Assembly (NCBI GenBank): GCA_964465945.1
Contig: CAYXMM010000006.1
Coordinates: forward strand, 1 to 64,000
Direction: 5' to 3'
Origin: JAJRPT01 sp964465945
GTDB lineage: Bacteria > Bacteroidota > Ignavibacteria > Kapaibacteriales > UBA2268
DNA length: 64,000 nucleotides
Part shown: positions 28,028 to 37,155 of the stretch, piece after piece
Layout: each line of letters starts with the position of its first letter
How positions within the stretch are numbered: position 1 is the first letter of the stretch
The notes under the pieces: model-generated
Seen by the model: the letters and a program-made list of their open reading frames with translations, nothing else
Databases searched by the model: none
Told to the model about the DNA's origin: nothing
Position numbers and translations under genes: made by a program

Positions 28028-30013
28028 ATGTCAAGTCATAACCAAAGTTCTGACGAGGGAAGCCTTAGTTCAAAAATAAAACAATTCTTTCTTGGGCATC
28101 CAAAAAACTTAAAAGACCCAAGTATTTTTCACAAAATTGCATTAGTTCCATTTCTTGCTTGGATTGGCTTAGGTGCCGACGGGCTATCATCATCGGCTTA
28201 TGGTCCTGAAGAGGCATTTAGGGCATTAGGTCATTTTTCGTATTTAGGTATTTTTCTTGCGATTTCTACTATTATCACTGTTTCTATTATTTCTTATTCT
28301 TACTCAAAATTAATTGAGCATTTTCCTCACGGAGGTGGTGGTTATGTAGTTGCCACATCAATTTTGGGAAAAAGAGCAGGGCTTTTTTCTGGTAGTGCTT
28401 TAATTATTGATTACATTTTGACCGTAACTGTGTCAATAGTTTCATGTGCTAACGCTATATTTAGTTATTTGCCTCAAAATTTACATTATCTTAAAATTTA
28501 TTTCGCAGCAATTTTAATAATAATGTTAGTATTGTTAAATTTAAGAGGAACAAAAGAATCTATTAAAATTCTTATGCCTATATTTATTATTTTCCTTATT
28601 TCTCATATTTTTATGATTTTTTACGGAATTTATAGCCATTCTGGGAATTTTGGTAATGTATATAATAATATTAGCTCAAATTTAAATACTGATATTAACG
28701 CTATTGGTACTTTCGGTGTATTGATGATTTTTCTAAAGGCATTTTCTATTGGAGGAGGTACTTACACTGGGATAGAGGCAGTTTCAAATGGTTTACAAAT
28801 AATGAAAAACCCAAAAGTGAAGTCTGGCAAGAGGACAATGCTCTATATGGCTGTATCTTTAAGTTTAGCCGCTGGTGGTTTGTATACCTGTTATGTTCTA
28901 TATGATTTACAATTTGTAGATGGAAAGACATTGAATGCAATTTTAGCAGATTCAATATTTAGTGGTTTTGGCTATGGATCAGTTTTTGCTTTCATAACTA
29001 TTTTCTCAGAAGGAGCCTTACTATTTGTGGCAGCGCAAGCTGGCTTTATAGATGCTCCAAGGATAATGGCTAATATGTCTCTTGATGGTTGGTTGCCAAG
29101 ATACTTTGCTAATTTCTCTGAACAGTTAACAATTAAGAATGGGATACTTATTGTGGGTGCTGTGGCTCTAATGCTTCTTTTTGCAACAGGTGGTTCTATA
29201 TCACAATTAGTTATTATGTATTCAATAAATGTATTTATAACTTTTACTATTTCTCATTTTTCAATGGTTAAGTATTATCATAGTCATAAAGAGAAAAATG
29301 TTAAATGGTATAGAGAGTATTTCACTTTTGTTATTGGCTTAATTGTTTCTGCGACTATTTTAATTGTGATACTATTTGAAAAGTTTATTGATGGTGGCTG
29401 GGTTACAATTTTTATTACGTCATTGGTCGTGCTTGTATGTATATTAATTAATAAACATTATACAAAAATCAGGAATGACCTTAAAGTTTTAGAAAATGTA
29501 GAGATTGATTTATTAGATGAAATTAACAAGAATCAAAATGATAAATCAAATGAAAACTTTTATGCCGTCCAATTTGTAAGTTCATACGATGGGTTTGGTA
29601 TACATACATTTTTGAATATTATTAAATCGTTTGGAGGAGTTTATGAAAAAATCATTTTTGTCTCTTTTGTTGTAGTAAATCAAAAATTCCTAAATAATGA
29701 AGAAACTGTTGAAAATTTAATTAAAAAGAAATATAAAGACCTTAATAAATATAAATTACTTGCTCAGAAATTCGGACTTAAAGCGGATATAAAAGTAGTT
29801 ACAGCAACATCTATTGTTGAAAGTGCTTATCAAGAATGTAAAAGCTTATATTCACAACATAAGAACTTAACCGTCTTTTCCGGAAAACTAATTTTCCGTA
29901 AAGTTAAATTTTATCATAGAATACTGCATAATGACACGTCAGATTCTTTGCAGCGTAGACTAAATTTAGAAGGGATTACAAATGTTATAATACCAATAAA
30001 AATTCAGAATTAG
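28028..30013 (+). CDS. kimA: KimA-like potassium transporter (APC superfamily)
   Basis: The 661-residue membrane protein has about 12 transmembrane helices (residues about 40-470) and a C-terminal cytoplasmic domain of about 180 residues. The start FHKIALVPFLAWIGLGADGLSSSAYGPEEAFRALG, split across the first helices, and PHGGGGYVVATSILG match KimA/YdaO permeases, high-affinity K+ (H+-coupled) importers. The family was first annotated as amino-acid permeases. The c-di-AMP riboswitch directly upstream supports K+ transport, since c-di-AMP represses potassium uptake. Gene symbol by homology and context. Confidence 0.83.
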   Translation: MSSHNQSSDEGSLSSKIKQFFLGHPKNLKDPSIFHKIALVPFLAWIGLGADGLSSSAYGPEEAFRALGHFSYLGIFLAISTIITVSIISYSYSKLIEHFPHGGGGYVVATSILGKRAGLFSGSALIIDYILTVTVSIVSCANAIFSYLPQNLHYLKIYFAAILIIMLVLLNLRGTKESIKILMPIFIIFLISHIFMIFYGIYSHSGNFGNVYNNISSNLNTDINAIGTFGVLMIFLKAFSIGGGTYTGIEAVSNGLQIMKNPKVKSGKRTMLYMAVSLSLAAGGLYTCYVLYDLQFVDGKTLNAILADSIFSGFGYGSVFAFITIFSEGALLFVAAQAGFIDAPRIMANMSLDGWLPRYFANFSEQLTIKNGILIVGAVALMLLFATGGSISQLVIMYSINVFITFTISHFSMVKYYHSHKEKNVKWYREYFTFVIGLIVSATILIVILFEKFIDGGWVTIFITSLVVLVCILINKHYTKIRNDLKVLENVEIDLLDEINKNQNDKSNENFYAVQFVSSYDGFGIHTFLNIIKSFGGVYEKIIFVSFVVVNQKFLNNEETVENLIKKKYKDLNKYKLLAQKFGLKADIKVVTATSIVESAYQECKSLYSQHKNLTVFSGKLIFRKVKFYHRILHNDTSDSLQRRLNLEGITNVIIPIKIQN

Positions 30014-30031
30014 TCTAAATAAAGCATATTA

Positions 30032-30079
30032 AAAATCCATTGTTGTTTGAATATAAAAGCAATAATGGATTTTTCTATT
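30032..30079 (+). terminator. Terminator of the KimA-like gene
   Basis: AAAAATCCATTGTTG (30032-30046) can pair with CAATAATGGATTTTT (30061-30075) with one mismatch and a 14-base loop. A T-rich run follows. It may also act on the converging NlpC gene. Confidence 0.75.
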
Positions 30080-30119
30080 TTATAAATTTATTTACTTGTT
30101 AAAATAGTCTTTGAGTTTA

Positions 30120-30632
30120 TTACTCAATCCTACCAAATGAGAAGAGGTTGTTTTTTACCCAGTTATCTTCTAAACTTTGTATTGTTACGCCTTGTGAAGT
30201 AGAAGCGTGTATGAATTGGTTTTTGCCCACATAAATCCCGACGTGGAAGATTTTCTCTCTACGTTTAAAGAATATTAAATCGCCTTGTTGTAACGTTTCT
30301 TTGCTCACTTTGTGAGTGAAGTCGTATTGTTGGTCGGCTGTTCGTGGTAGTTCAAATCCAAATGGTTTATAAACTTTCATTACAAATGCTGAGCAATCTA
30401 TTCCGTCTTCGTTTGTGCCACCATATTTATATGGTACGCCTAACCAGTTTTTTGAATATTCTACGATTTGACTTCCTATTGGTTTATTATTTATTTCAAA
30501 AGTGGAATGGGGTGGTAAGCCCTTTCTGTTTGGCTTGTTTTCAGTATTATCATCATTTGATGTAAATCTAACACTACTTGAACAGGAAATTAAGTATAAA
30601 CAAGCGAGAAGTATAAATAAATGCTTTTTCAT
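30120..30632 (-). CDS. NlpC/P60 family lipoprotein peptidase
   Basis: The 170-residue lipoprotein (lipobox LISC, cysteine about residue 17) has a C-terminal NlpC/P60 (C40) domain. The catalytic Cys is in DGIDCSAFVMKVY, the first His in FHVGIYVG and the second polar residue in FIHAS. Such enzymes cleave D-Glu/mDAP or related bonds in stem peptides of peptidoglycan. It probably acts in the periplasm, anchored to a membrane. AGGAG lies 6 bases before the ATG. The gene overlaps the stop of a newly noticed 50-codon gene by ATGA. Confidence 0.93.
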   Translation of the reverse strand: MKKHLFILLACLYLISCSSSVRFTSNDDNTENKPNRKGLPPHSTFEINNKPIGSQIVEYSKNWLGVPYKYGGTNEDGIDCSAFVMKVYKPFGFELPRTADQQYDFTHKVSKETLQQGDLIFFKRREKIFHVGIYVGKNQFIHASTSQGVTIQSLEDNWVKNNLFSFGRIE

Positions 30633-30781
30633 TTGTTACTCCTTTCAAAGTTTTGCTTACTTATTTGGTTGTGATGTAGAAAGTGGTTAAATGTCCTTTT
30701 GATTATATTAGGGTTAGTTATCACTACGAAAATAATTAGCGATAAAAATATAAAAGCTGCTTTGATAAATAGTAATAACAT
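30629..30781 (-). CDS. Small single-helix membrane protein, coupled to the NlpC/P60 gene
   Basis: A 50-codon open frame starts at ATG 30781. It is preceded by AGGAG about 6 bases upstream, and its TGA overlaps the ATG of the NlpC/P60 lipoprotein by 4 bases. The product has one strongly hydrophobic helix (about residues 2-21, LLLFIKAAFIFLSLIIFVV) followed by a basic, His/Asn-rich tail of about 28 residues. A good ribosome binding site, tight coupling and a membrane helix argue for a real gene. No family is recognised. A role in positioning or restraining the peptidase is speculation. Confidence 0.6.
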   Translation of the reverse strand: MLLLFIKAAFIFLSLIIFVVITNPNIIKRTFNHFLHHNQISKQNFERSNK

Positions 30782-30836
30782 AGTTTTCTCCTAAAATGTG
30801 TACTATTTCAAAGCAACTTTTATACCATATTTTCAA

Positions 30837-33170
30837 TTAAATGTTGAAGTTTATTCCTAAGAAAATTGATCTTTCAGCGGCTGGGAAAAATTGTTGTCCG
30901 ACTGCATAGGGAGCATATAATTGATTTGTGAAATTTATAATTTGTAATTGAAAACGAATTGAATTGAGGTCTAATATTTCCTGAATTTCATAAGAGAAAT
31001 TGAAGTTCATTACAAAATAATCATCTATTTTGTTATCAGTATAACCAAGATCTACTTCTTTTCCTAAGAAGTTTCCGAAATTGTCAGTTTTCATTTCACC
31101 AACATATTTTCCAATAAGTGCTAAATTAAAGTTATTTTTACTATAGCTAATTGTAAAATTAGCCATAAAATCAGGAAAACCAGCGATTTGATTCCCATTC
31201 ATAGATTGATAAGTAGTGTCATTAATTTGGTAGTTGTAATCAATAATTTTATTAGAACTTATAGTAGAATTTGCTTGAATTGAGAAGTCGCCATATTGTG
31301 TTTCTAAATTATATTTTGCCATTAACTCAAGTCCTATATGTCTTGTTTTTGGAATATTTGCGTCAATAGGCGCTCCAAAAACATTTAATTGACCATTTTT
31401 CACTAGTTCGTCATTAAATTCCATCCAGTAAGTGTTTGCATCAAATATAAAATTATCTAATGTATAATTAACTCCTAACTCGACATCTAACATTCTTTCA
31501 GGTGTTACAATAGGACTATTGAAGTTGAAATAGTATGTTTGGCAGGTATCACAAGTCTTTGATGAAGCAAAGTTAGGAGTAGCACCTGTCCAACCCTCGC
31601 TTGCATTATAGAGATTAACCATTCTTGGCTCACGATTAGTATAGGCAATCATACCATAGATGTTTATCTTCTCATTAAATTTGTAATTAGCTCCAATTTT
31701 AGGATTAAAAAATATGTAAGGGACTTCAAAAAGCAGGTCTTTAGCTTGGAAAGTGCTTCCATCTTGATTGAAGTACTCTTTATAATTCTTGCCGTTTTTT
31801 TCGTTGGAAATCATATAATTTTTATAAACTAATTGCCCATCGAAGTGAAGATTAAATTTATCTGTTACTTTTAAGATTTTTTTTAGGTATAAGGAATAAA
31901 TATCAACAGCTCCATTATAGAAATAAAAATTATAGTAAGGGTCATAACTATCAGGCAACCCAGTAGCATAATTAATTTTGCCCCAGTGGTCGGAACGTTG
32001 GAATCTCATTTCGGCGCCTATTTTCAATAATCCTGATTCTTGTTGGATATCAATACTTGGAAGCCAACCACCTTGTTTATTGCCAACCCAGGATCTAATT
32101 ATTGAATTTGCAGGGCTATAAGTTGAGTCAAAGCCATTGCTTGGGTCTAAACCAAAAGCATTATCCGCCCAACCGGCTCCAGAATAGTCAAAATAGCCAC
32201 TTCCAGAATAGTAGAATAGTGATGAATTTATAGTAACCTTCTCATTAACTTTTAGTGTGTTGAGAATTTCATAATGAGGTTGAGCAAATTCTTCGATTTC
32301 CTGTGGTCTCAAAGTCGTTGCATAGCCAACATTTTGTTGGTTATCATATTCCCAATAGCTATAGTTTGTAGTTCTTAAATTTTTATTGGCTATATAAGAT
32401 TTTGGAAGTCCGATATATGCTAAGCCATCTTTTTGCATACCACCATAAACATTTATTTGAGTAATTAAGTTATTGTCATATCGACTAGCTGAAAAGAAAT
32501 AGTTTGAAAGATTTGCAAAAGACTTATCTCGATATCCGAAGGAGTTTATGCTCCCAAGTTTTCCATAAAATGAATATTTTCCATCAATAAGTCCTGAACT
32601 ATATTCAATTTTAAATTTGTTATTATTGAAGGGTATCTTATCTCCAAAAGTTTGGAAGCCAGCACCTGAGAATATGTTAATGCCGCGAGTTTTACCGAGA
32701 TTTGTGGTTTGTAGATTAATTGAGCCAGCAATAGATGGCGCTCCATAAGAAGCAATCCCTGCACCTCTTTGAATTTGGATTTTCTCTAAGGATTCTTGTA
32801 TATCAGCGAAGTTAATCCAATATACATTATGGTCTTCTGGGTCATTTTGAGGTATGCCATTGATATATACGGAAATTCTTCTTTGGTCGAAACCGCGAAG
32901 AGTCATGTTTGAGTATCCAATCCAGTTTCCACTTTCGGAATATGAGATTACAGAAGTCATTGAGTTCATAATTGACGGGAGGTCAATATTTGATATTTTT
33001 TGTTTTAGTTCCTTCATTTTGAGTTCTTCAAATGGAACAGTTGAAATCGTCCTGACTGCATTTGAACCAGAGACACTTATTTCTTTAATATTGTATTGTT
33101 TAAGCGAGTCGTTTTGCTCGGCTAGTAAATTAGAAATGGATACAATGATGAGAAAATAGAAAAATTTCAT
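30837..33170 (-). CDS. TonB-dependent outer-membrane receptor, predicted thiamin uptake
   Basis: About 777 residues from the ATG at 33170, chosen because GGAGG lies 7 bases upstream and the signal peptide begins there (MKFFYFLIIVSISNLLA). A longer frame to 33233 would read through the leader. The plug domain shows IKEISVSGSNAV, NMTLRGFDQRRISVYINGIP, IQIQRGAGIASYGAPSIAG and LQTTNLG; the rest is a 22-strand barrel ending in FLGINFNI. The TPP riboswitch in the 5' leader predicts a thiamin or thiamin-phosphate substrate, as for known TPP-controlled Bacteroidota receptors. No inner-membrane thiamin permease (PnuT type) is next to it. Confidence 0.88.
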   Translation of the reverse strand: MKFFYFLIIVSISNLLAEQNDSLKQYNIKEISVSGSNAVRTISTVPFEELKMKELKQKISNIDLPSIMNSMTSVISYSESGNWIGYSNMTLRGFDQRRISVYINGIPQNDPEDHNVYWINFADIQESLEKIQIQRGAGIASYGAPSIAGSINLQTTNLGKTRGINIFSGAGFQTFGDKIPFNNNKFKIEYSSGLIDGKYSFYGKLGSINSFGYRDKSFANLSNYFFSASRYDNNLITQINVYGGMQKDGLAYIGLPKSYIANKNLRTTNYSYWEYDNQQNVGYATTLRPQEIEEFAQPHYEILNTLKVNEKVTINSSLFYYSGSGYFDYSGAGWADNAFGLDPSNGFDSTYSPANSIIRSWVGNKQGGWLPSIDIQQESGLLKIGAEMRFQRSDHWGKINYATGLPDSYDPYYNFYFYNGAVDIYSLYLKKILKVTDKFNLHFDGQLVYKNYMISNEKNGKNYKEYFNQDGSTFQAKDLLFEVPYIFFNPKIGANYKFNEKINIYGMIAYTNREPRMVNLYNASEGWTGATPNFASSKTCDTCQTYYFNFNSPIVTPERMLDVELGVNYTLDNFIFDANTYWMEFNDELVKNGQLNVFGAPIDANIPKTRHIGLELMAKYNLETQYGDFSIQANSTISSNKIIDYNYQINDTTYQSMNGNQIAGFPDFMANFTISYSKNNFNLALIGKYVGEMKTDNFGNFLGKEVDLGYTDNKIDDYFVMNFNFSYEIQEILDLNSIRFQLQIINFTNQLYAPYAVGQQFFPAAERSIFLGINFNI

Positions 33171-33177
33171 AAAAAAA

Positions 33178-33213
33178 CCTCCAATAATTGTTAAAAAGAA
33201 ACAATCCGTTGGA
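33178..33213 (-). promoter_or_regulatory. Ribosome-binding-site hairpin of the TPP-controlled receptor gene
   Basis: On the minus strand TCCAA (33213-33209) pairs with TTGGA (33184-33180) and ATTGTT (33205-33200) with AACAAT (33192-33187) across a 7-base loop. This takes up three of five bases of the GGAGG Shine-Dalgarno sequence (33182-33178). TCCAACGG (33213-33206) is also an exact complement of CCGTTGGA at the 5' edge of the TPP aptamer, giving a competing fold. The pairings suggest a translational expression platform. Confidence 0.6.
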
Positions 33214-33261
33214 AACTGAAAAGGGATAGTCAATAAAATTGACTTATTGTCAGAATGGTCT

Positions 33262-33340
33262 GACCGTTTCCCTACGCAGGAATTATCCTGTTCAGGTTCT
33301 GGGAGTATAATCTCAGCTTATTAAGCACCTCCAACGGCGT
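33262..33340 (-). promoter_or_regulatory. TPP riboswitch (THI element)
   Basis: Read on the minus strand, the element contains GGAGGTGC, the conserved CTGAGA (here GCTGAGATTATACTCCC), AGAACCTGAACAGGATAATTC split over the P4/P5 arm, and CTGCGTAGGGAAACGG. P1 is CCGTT (33337-33333) with AACGG (33268-33264). All landmark bases of the TPP aptamer are present. It sits about 90 bases before the start of a TonB-dependent receptor. Confidence 0.95.
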
Positions 33341-33392
33341 AAATTAAATTTTTGTGAACTTACAAAATCAAAATTATGAAAATAATTTAGAA

Positions 33393-33998
33393 TTAATCGC
33401 TAACTTTAATATTTTTTTCTTGGTTTTTAAACACTATTTTCCATAAGCCCCTTATTTCATTCGCTTTATATGATATGGCTTTGTCATTAGGGTATAATTC
33501 CTTTAGTTTGGCTTTTGTATTCTCAGCAATTTCTTTATTATTATCACCATGGCAATTTAAACAGAATGACATCGTTTTTATTGGGGAGTAAAAAATAACA
33601 TCGTTTTTAGTTGCAATTAATATTGGATTTGAATTTTCACCTTTTTTTATAGTGTTCTTATAGTTTTCAATTATTTCAATTTCCTTACTATTTGCAAGAT
33701 TATTTGGGTTTCGATTTCGGTCGGAAACTCTTTTTATCTCTATATATTCATTACTTTGGGATTGTTTGAGAATTGATTCCCCATTTACATTGCAAAAAGA
33801 TATAGCATCTGCAAAGTTTGATTTTTCAACTTCTTTTTTTAAGTCTCCAGAAAGGTGAAGGAATGCATCAGAAGCGATATTTGACCCATTTTTTAGATAA
33901 AAATCTTTAGATTCTTCTTTCACTGAATAAATTTGTGTATTTTCGCAAGAAAGAGATAATAAGATTAAAAATATTAATATAATTGCTCTTTTAAACAT
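33393..33998 (-). CDS. DUF3365 (Tll0287-like) haem lipoprotein
   Basis: The 201-residue lipoprotein has a lipobox (LLSLSC, Cys about residue 18) and a single c-type haem motif near the C-terminus, CLNCH (about residue 146). The surrounding pattern, SFCNVNG, RVSDRNRNPNNLANSKE and VIFYSPIKTMSFCLNCHGD, is that of DUF3365, a PAS-like haem-binding periplasmic domain often found as a sensor. Here it is stand-alone and membrane-anchored. Redox sensing or a small electron-transfer role is possible. It diverges from the OmpA-family gene. Confidence 0.8.
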   Translation of the reverse strand: MFKRAIILIFLILLSLSCENTQIYSVKEESKDFYLKNGSNIASDAFLHLSGDLKKEVEKSNFADAISFCNVNGESILKQSQSNEYIEIKRVSDRNRNPNNLANSKEIEIIENYKNTIKKGENSNPILIATKNDVIFYSPIKTMSFCLNCHGDNNKEIAENTKAKLKELYPNDKAISYKANEIRGLWKIVFKNQEKNIKVSD

Positions 33999-34037
33999 TA
34001 TGCTTCTTTATTTAATTTTTTTTTCAAAATTACGAAA

Positions 34038-35912
34038 ATGATTTTAATTTCTATATTAGCAATACTCACAACAATGAATGTTTTTGGACAGAACTATGGC
34101 TCGATTATGCTCGGAGTATCTAAGAATTTAACTTATACTAATGGTGAAATGGGGCAGGTTGGAAATATGATTGATTGTGATACATATTTTGCAAATGATG
34201 GAACTAGCTTACAATTTAACTTACAATATAGGTATAATATTTTTAATGATTTATATATTCAACCAGGTTTATATTATTCAAGTAGTCAGGTTTTAAATTT
34301 TAATAGAAAAGACAAGTTTTTTTCAAGGAATGATATAACTTTATTTGTAGATGAAGTAAATACGGAGAGTAATTTAGAGATAAATTCAAGCTATTTTTCG
34401 CCATCGCTAAATTTATTATATAAATTATTTAGTGTCGAAAAAAGTAGTGTTTATGTAAGCATTGGTGGATTTTATAGGGTTTATAATACAAGTAGTTTTT
34501 CTCAATATGAAAATATTGTCTCCCCTGCCAATGCAAGTTTTATTAATTATGATTATAAACAACATAGAGATATTAGCTCCGGAGTTACAAATTTTATCAA
34601 CAATCAATTCTTTATTTCGACGGGTGTAAATTATGAATATACTTTTAAATATTTTAATTTGTTTGCAGGAATAAATTATTCCTTTTCTCCAAGTAGTTTG
34701 ATTGCTAAAAATGATATTGGAATTAATGAATTAGCATTAAGTATTGGGGTAAGTTATGATATTGTTGTATCTAAGCAAGTAGAAGAAATTATTAAAGTTG
34801 AATCTAAGAAAGTTGAGATTGCTAAGCCGAAAGAAGAAATTGTAGTAAAAGATTCATTAAATTTTGAAATAATTAGTTCTCAAAATTCTAATTATATAAT
34901 CAAAGACAAAGAAGAGTTATTAGCATCAACTCCACTAGTTAATTCAATTTTCTTTTATCAAAATAGCTCTAAAATTCCTGATAATTATTTTTTATCAAAA
35001 AATATTGATAATATAGTATTTAAAGATATTTTAGATGCTCATAATTATGTTATACCAAGGATAGTGAAGATTTTAGAAAACAATCCAAATTCTAAAATTA
35101 CTCTTAAATCATATTTACTTACATCTTATGAGAATGATAGTGTAACGAAATCAAGAGGCGAAAATGTGAGAAATGCTTTTGTTAATTTAGGGATTGATTC
35201 TGAAAGAATAAAAATAGAATATGAAACTAACAAGTCTACTAATTTTTCAAGCGATGAGCTAATTAAGGAGTTTTATAGAGTTGATGTTAACTTAGAGAAT
35301 GCACAATTTCAAGAATATGTTAAGGCATCTAAGTTTAGAGAGTTAAGTGGAGAATTAAATTTTAATTTATATTCAGATCCTGATAAGTATGTTAGTTTAG
35401 AAATAAAGGAACTCAACATAGACACAACACATCTATCAAATGGGAAACAGAAAATCAGTTTCTCTAAAAAGTTTTATACTGAAGATACTATTTCGGCTTC
35501 TGCAATTTTAAAAACAAATGCTATTGAAAAAACATTTGATTTTAAGTTTAATGTGAATGAAATTGAAGTAATTAAAGGTGATTTAGATGTAAATAGTTTT
35601 GAGGCAATATTGCGATTTGACTTTAATTCATCAAAACTAAGTGAAGAAAACAAAGAGTTGTTACGACAATTATATGCACTGATTCCAGAGAACACAACAA
35701 TAGAAATTTTAGGTTCGAGTGATGCGACTGGCTCTGAACAAATAAATTTACAATTAGAAGAAGAAAGAGCTAAGAACACTAAAAGCTTTATTGAAATTTT
35801 AAACAAAAAGAATTTGATTATAACAACAGCGAGAGCTGAGAAGAAATTTGCAAACGACACTCCTCAAGGTAGATTTTTAAATAGAAGTATAATTATTAAA
35901 CTTAAAAAATAA
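34038..35912 (+). CDS. OmpA family outer-membrane protein
   Basis: The 624-residue protein has a short signal peptide (residues 1-17), an N-terminal beta-barrel-like region (about 20-240) with a charged linker, a middle beta-rich domain and a C-terminal OmpA/MotB peptidoglycan-binding domain: ILRFDFNSSKLSEENKELL, GSSDATGSEQINLQLEEERA and RFLNRSIIIKL. A second OmpA-like relic at residues 345-420 (ITLKSYLLTSYENDSVTKSRGE, split) suggests a duplicated module. It probably links outer membrane and cell wall. Confidence 0.85.
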   Translation: MILISILAILTTMNVFGQNYGSIMLGVSKNLTYTNGEMGQVGNMIDCDTYFANDGTSLQFNLQYRYNIFNDLYIQPGLYYSSSQVLNFNRKDKFFSRNDITLFVDEVNTESNLEINSSYFSPSLNLLYKLFSVEKSSVYVSIGGFYRVYNTSSFSQYENIVSPANASFINYDYKQHRDISSGVTNFINNQFFISTGVNYEYTFKYFNLFAGINYSFSPSSLIAKNDIGINELALSIGVSYDIVVSKQVEEIIKVESKKVEIAKPKEEIVVKDSLNFEIISSQNSNYIIKDKEELLASTPLVNSIFFYQNSSKIPDNYFLSKNIDNIVFKDILDAHNYVIPRIVKILENNPNSKITLKSYLLTSYENDSVTKSRGENVRNAFVNLGIDSERIKIEYETNKSTNFSSDELIKEFYRVDVNLENAQFQEYVKASKFRELSGELNFNLYSDPDKYVSLEIKELNIDTTHLSNGKQKISFSKKFYTEDTISASAILKTNAIEKTFDFKFNVNEIEVIKGDLDVNSFEAILRFDFNSSKLSEENKELLRQLYALIPENTTIEILGSSDATGSEQINLQLEEERAKNTKSFIEILNKKNLIITTARAEKKFANDTPQGRFLNRSIIIKLKK

Positions 35913-36009
35913 TGTAACTTATTTATTTATTTTATATTTAGTTAGAAAGTTATTAACATTTTTCAATATGAAAAAATAAATTTTTGTTAATAAATTAAAT
36001 TTTGTTAAT

Positions 36010-37146
36010 TTGGTTATTATTAACCACGTAATACGTAATATATTTATTTTGAAAAAAGAATCGGCAGAAATACAAATCTTAAATGAAGAAATTGAAAGAT
36101 TGAATAAACAGTTATCTTGGTATAAGGCATTTTTCGATAATGCAACTGATGCTGTGTTCATAGTTCAACCGGATTCGTGGAGCGTGTTAGAAACAAATGA
36201 CTATGCCGCTTCAATGCTTGGAACAACCAAAACAAATTTGATGGGGACGGTTCTTCCACAATTTAGAAGAATATTTAAGTTGTTAAAGAAATCAAATTCT
36301 CCAATTATTTTATCTGAAATTTCACTAAATACTTTTGATAATAAAAGCTTAATGGTAGAGGTTTCTGCGAGATTTGTTGATAATAGTGGTCAAAATTTAA
36401 TTCATGCAATAGCACGAGATGTAAGTGAGCAACATGCTTTAACTGATAAAATGGTACAAGCAGATAAGTTAGTATTATTAGGACAGCTTTCGGCAGGAGT
36501 GGCTCATGAAATCAGAAATCCATTAGCAGCAGTAAATTTGAACTTACAAGTATTAAAGCGAAAAATTGAAGAGGGCGACGCTTTATTTAATTATGTAAAT
36601 ACAGCAATGCAAGGTGTTGAAAGGATTACAAGAATTGTTGAAGTAACTCTTAATTTTTCTCGCCCGACAGTGCCCGATGTAAAGGATTTGAATATAAATT
36701 CTATAGTTCAGTCTTCAATGGAATTGACTAAAACTTCAATCAAAAGAAAAGATATTCAGGTTGAAATTAATTTTGATGAAAATTTACCAATGGTAAATGC
36801 AGATGCAAGGCAGATGCAACAAGTCTTTATAAACTTAATTACAAACGCAGCAGACGCAATTAAAAGCAAGGGTCGAATAACAATTAATTCTTACTTAGAG
36901 CAATCGAGTAAGTATAATGAGGGTGAGTTTGTTGTTATCGAAATCAAAGATGACGGCATCGGGATAAGCCCTGAAGAAATGAAAAAAATATTTAATCCTT
37001 TTTTTACAAGAAAGGCAGAAGGAACTGGTCTTGGGCTACCGATTACTCAAAGGATTTTACATCAGCATAATGGTATTATTGATGTGGAGAGTCAAGAAGG
37101 GGTAGGCACAAGCTTTTATGTAAAAATACCAGTTCCAGTTAATTAA
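36010..37146 (+). CDS. PAS-domain sensor histidine kinase
   Basis: The 378-residue kinase has no transmembrane segment, so it is cytoplasmic. It has a coiled-coil start (about 14-40), a PAS domain (FDNATDAVFIVQPDSWSVLE, about 35-145), a HisKA domain with LGQLSAGVAHEIRNPLAA (phospho-His about residue 166), and an HATPase with FINLITNAADAI (N box), IKDDGIGISPEEM (G1) and EGTGLGLPI (G2). No ATG is near the start. TTG at 36010 is the longest choice and TTG at 36049 also fits. It is paired with the sigma-54 regulator 9 bases downstream. Confidence 0.92.
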   Translation: MVIINHVIRNIFILKKESAEIQILNEEIERLNKQLSWYKAFFDNATDAVFIVQPDSWSVLETNDYAASMLGTTKTNLMGTVLPQFRRIFKLLKKSNSPIILSEISLNTFDNKSLMVEVSARFVDNSGQNLIHAIARDVSEQHALTDKMVQADKLVLLGQLSAGVAHEIRNPLAAVNLNLQVLKRKIEEGDALFNYVNTAMQGVERITRIVEVTLNFSRPTVPDVKDLNINSIVQSSMELTKTSIKRKDIQVEINFDENLPMVNADARQMQQVFINLITNAADAIKSKGRITINSYLEQSSKYNEGEFVVIEIKDDGIGISPEEMKKIFNPFFTRKAEGTGLGLPITQRILHQHNGIIDVESQEGVGTSFYVKIPVPVN

Positions 37147-37155
37147 TGAGGAAGT

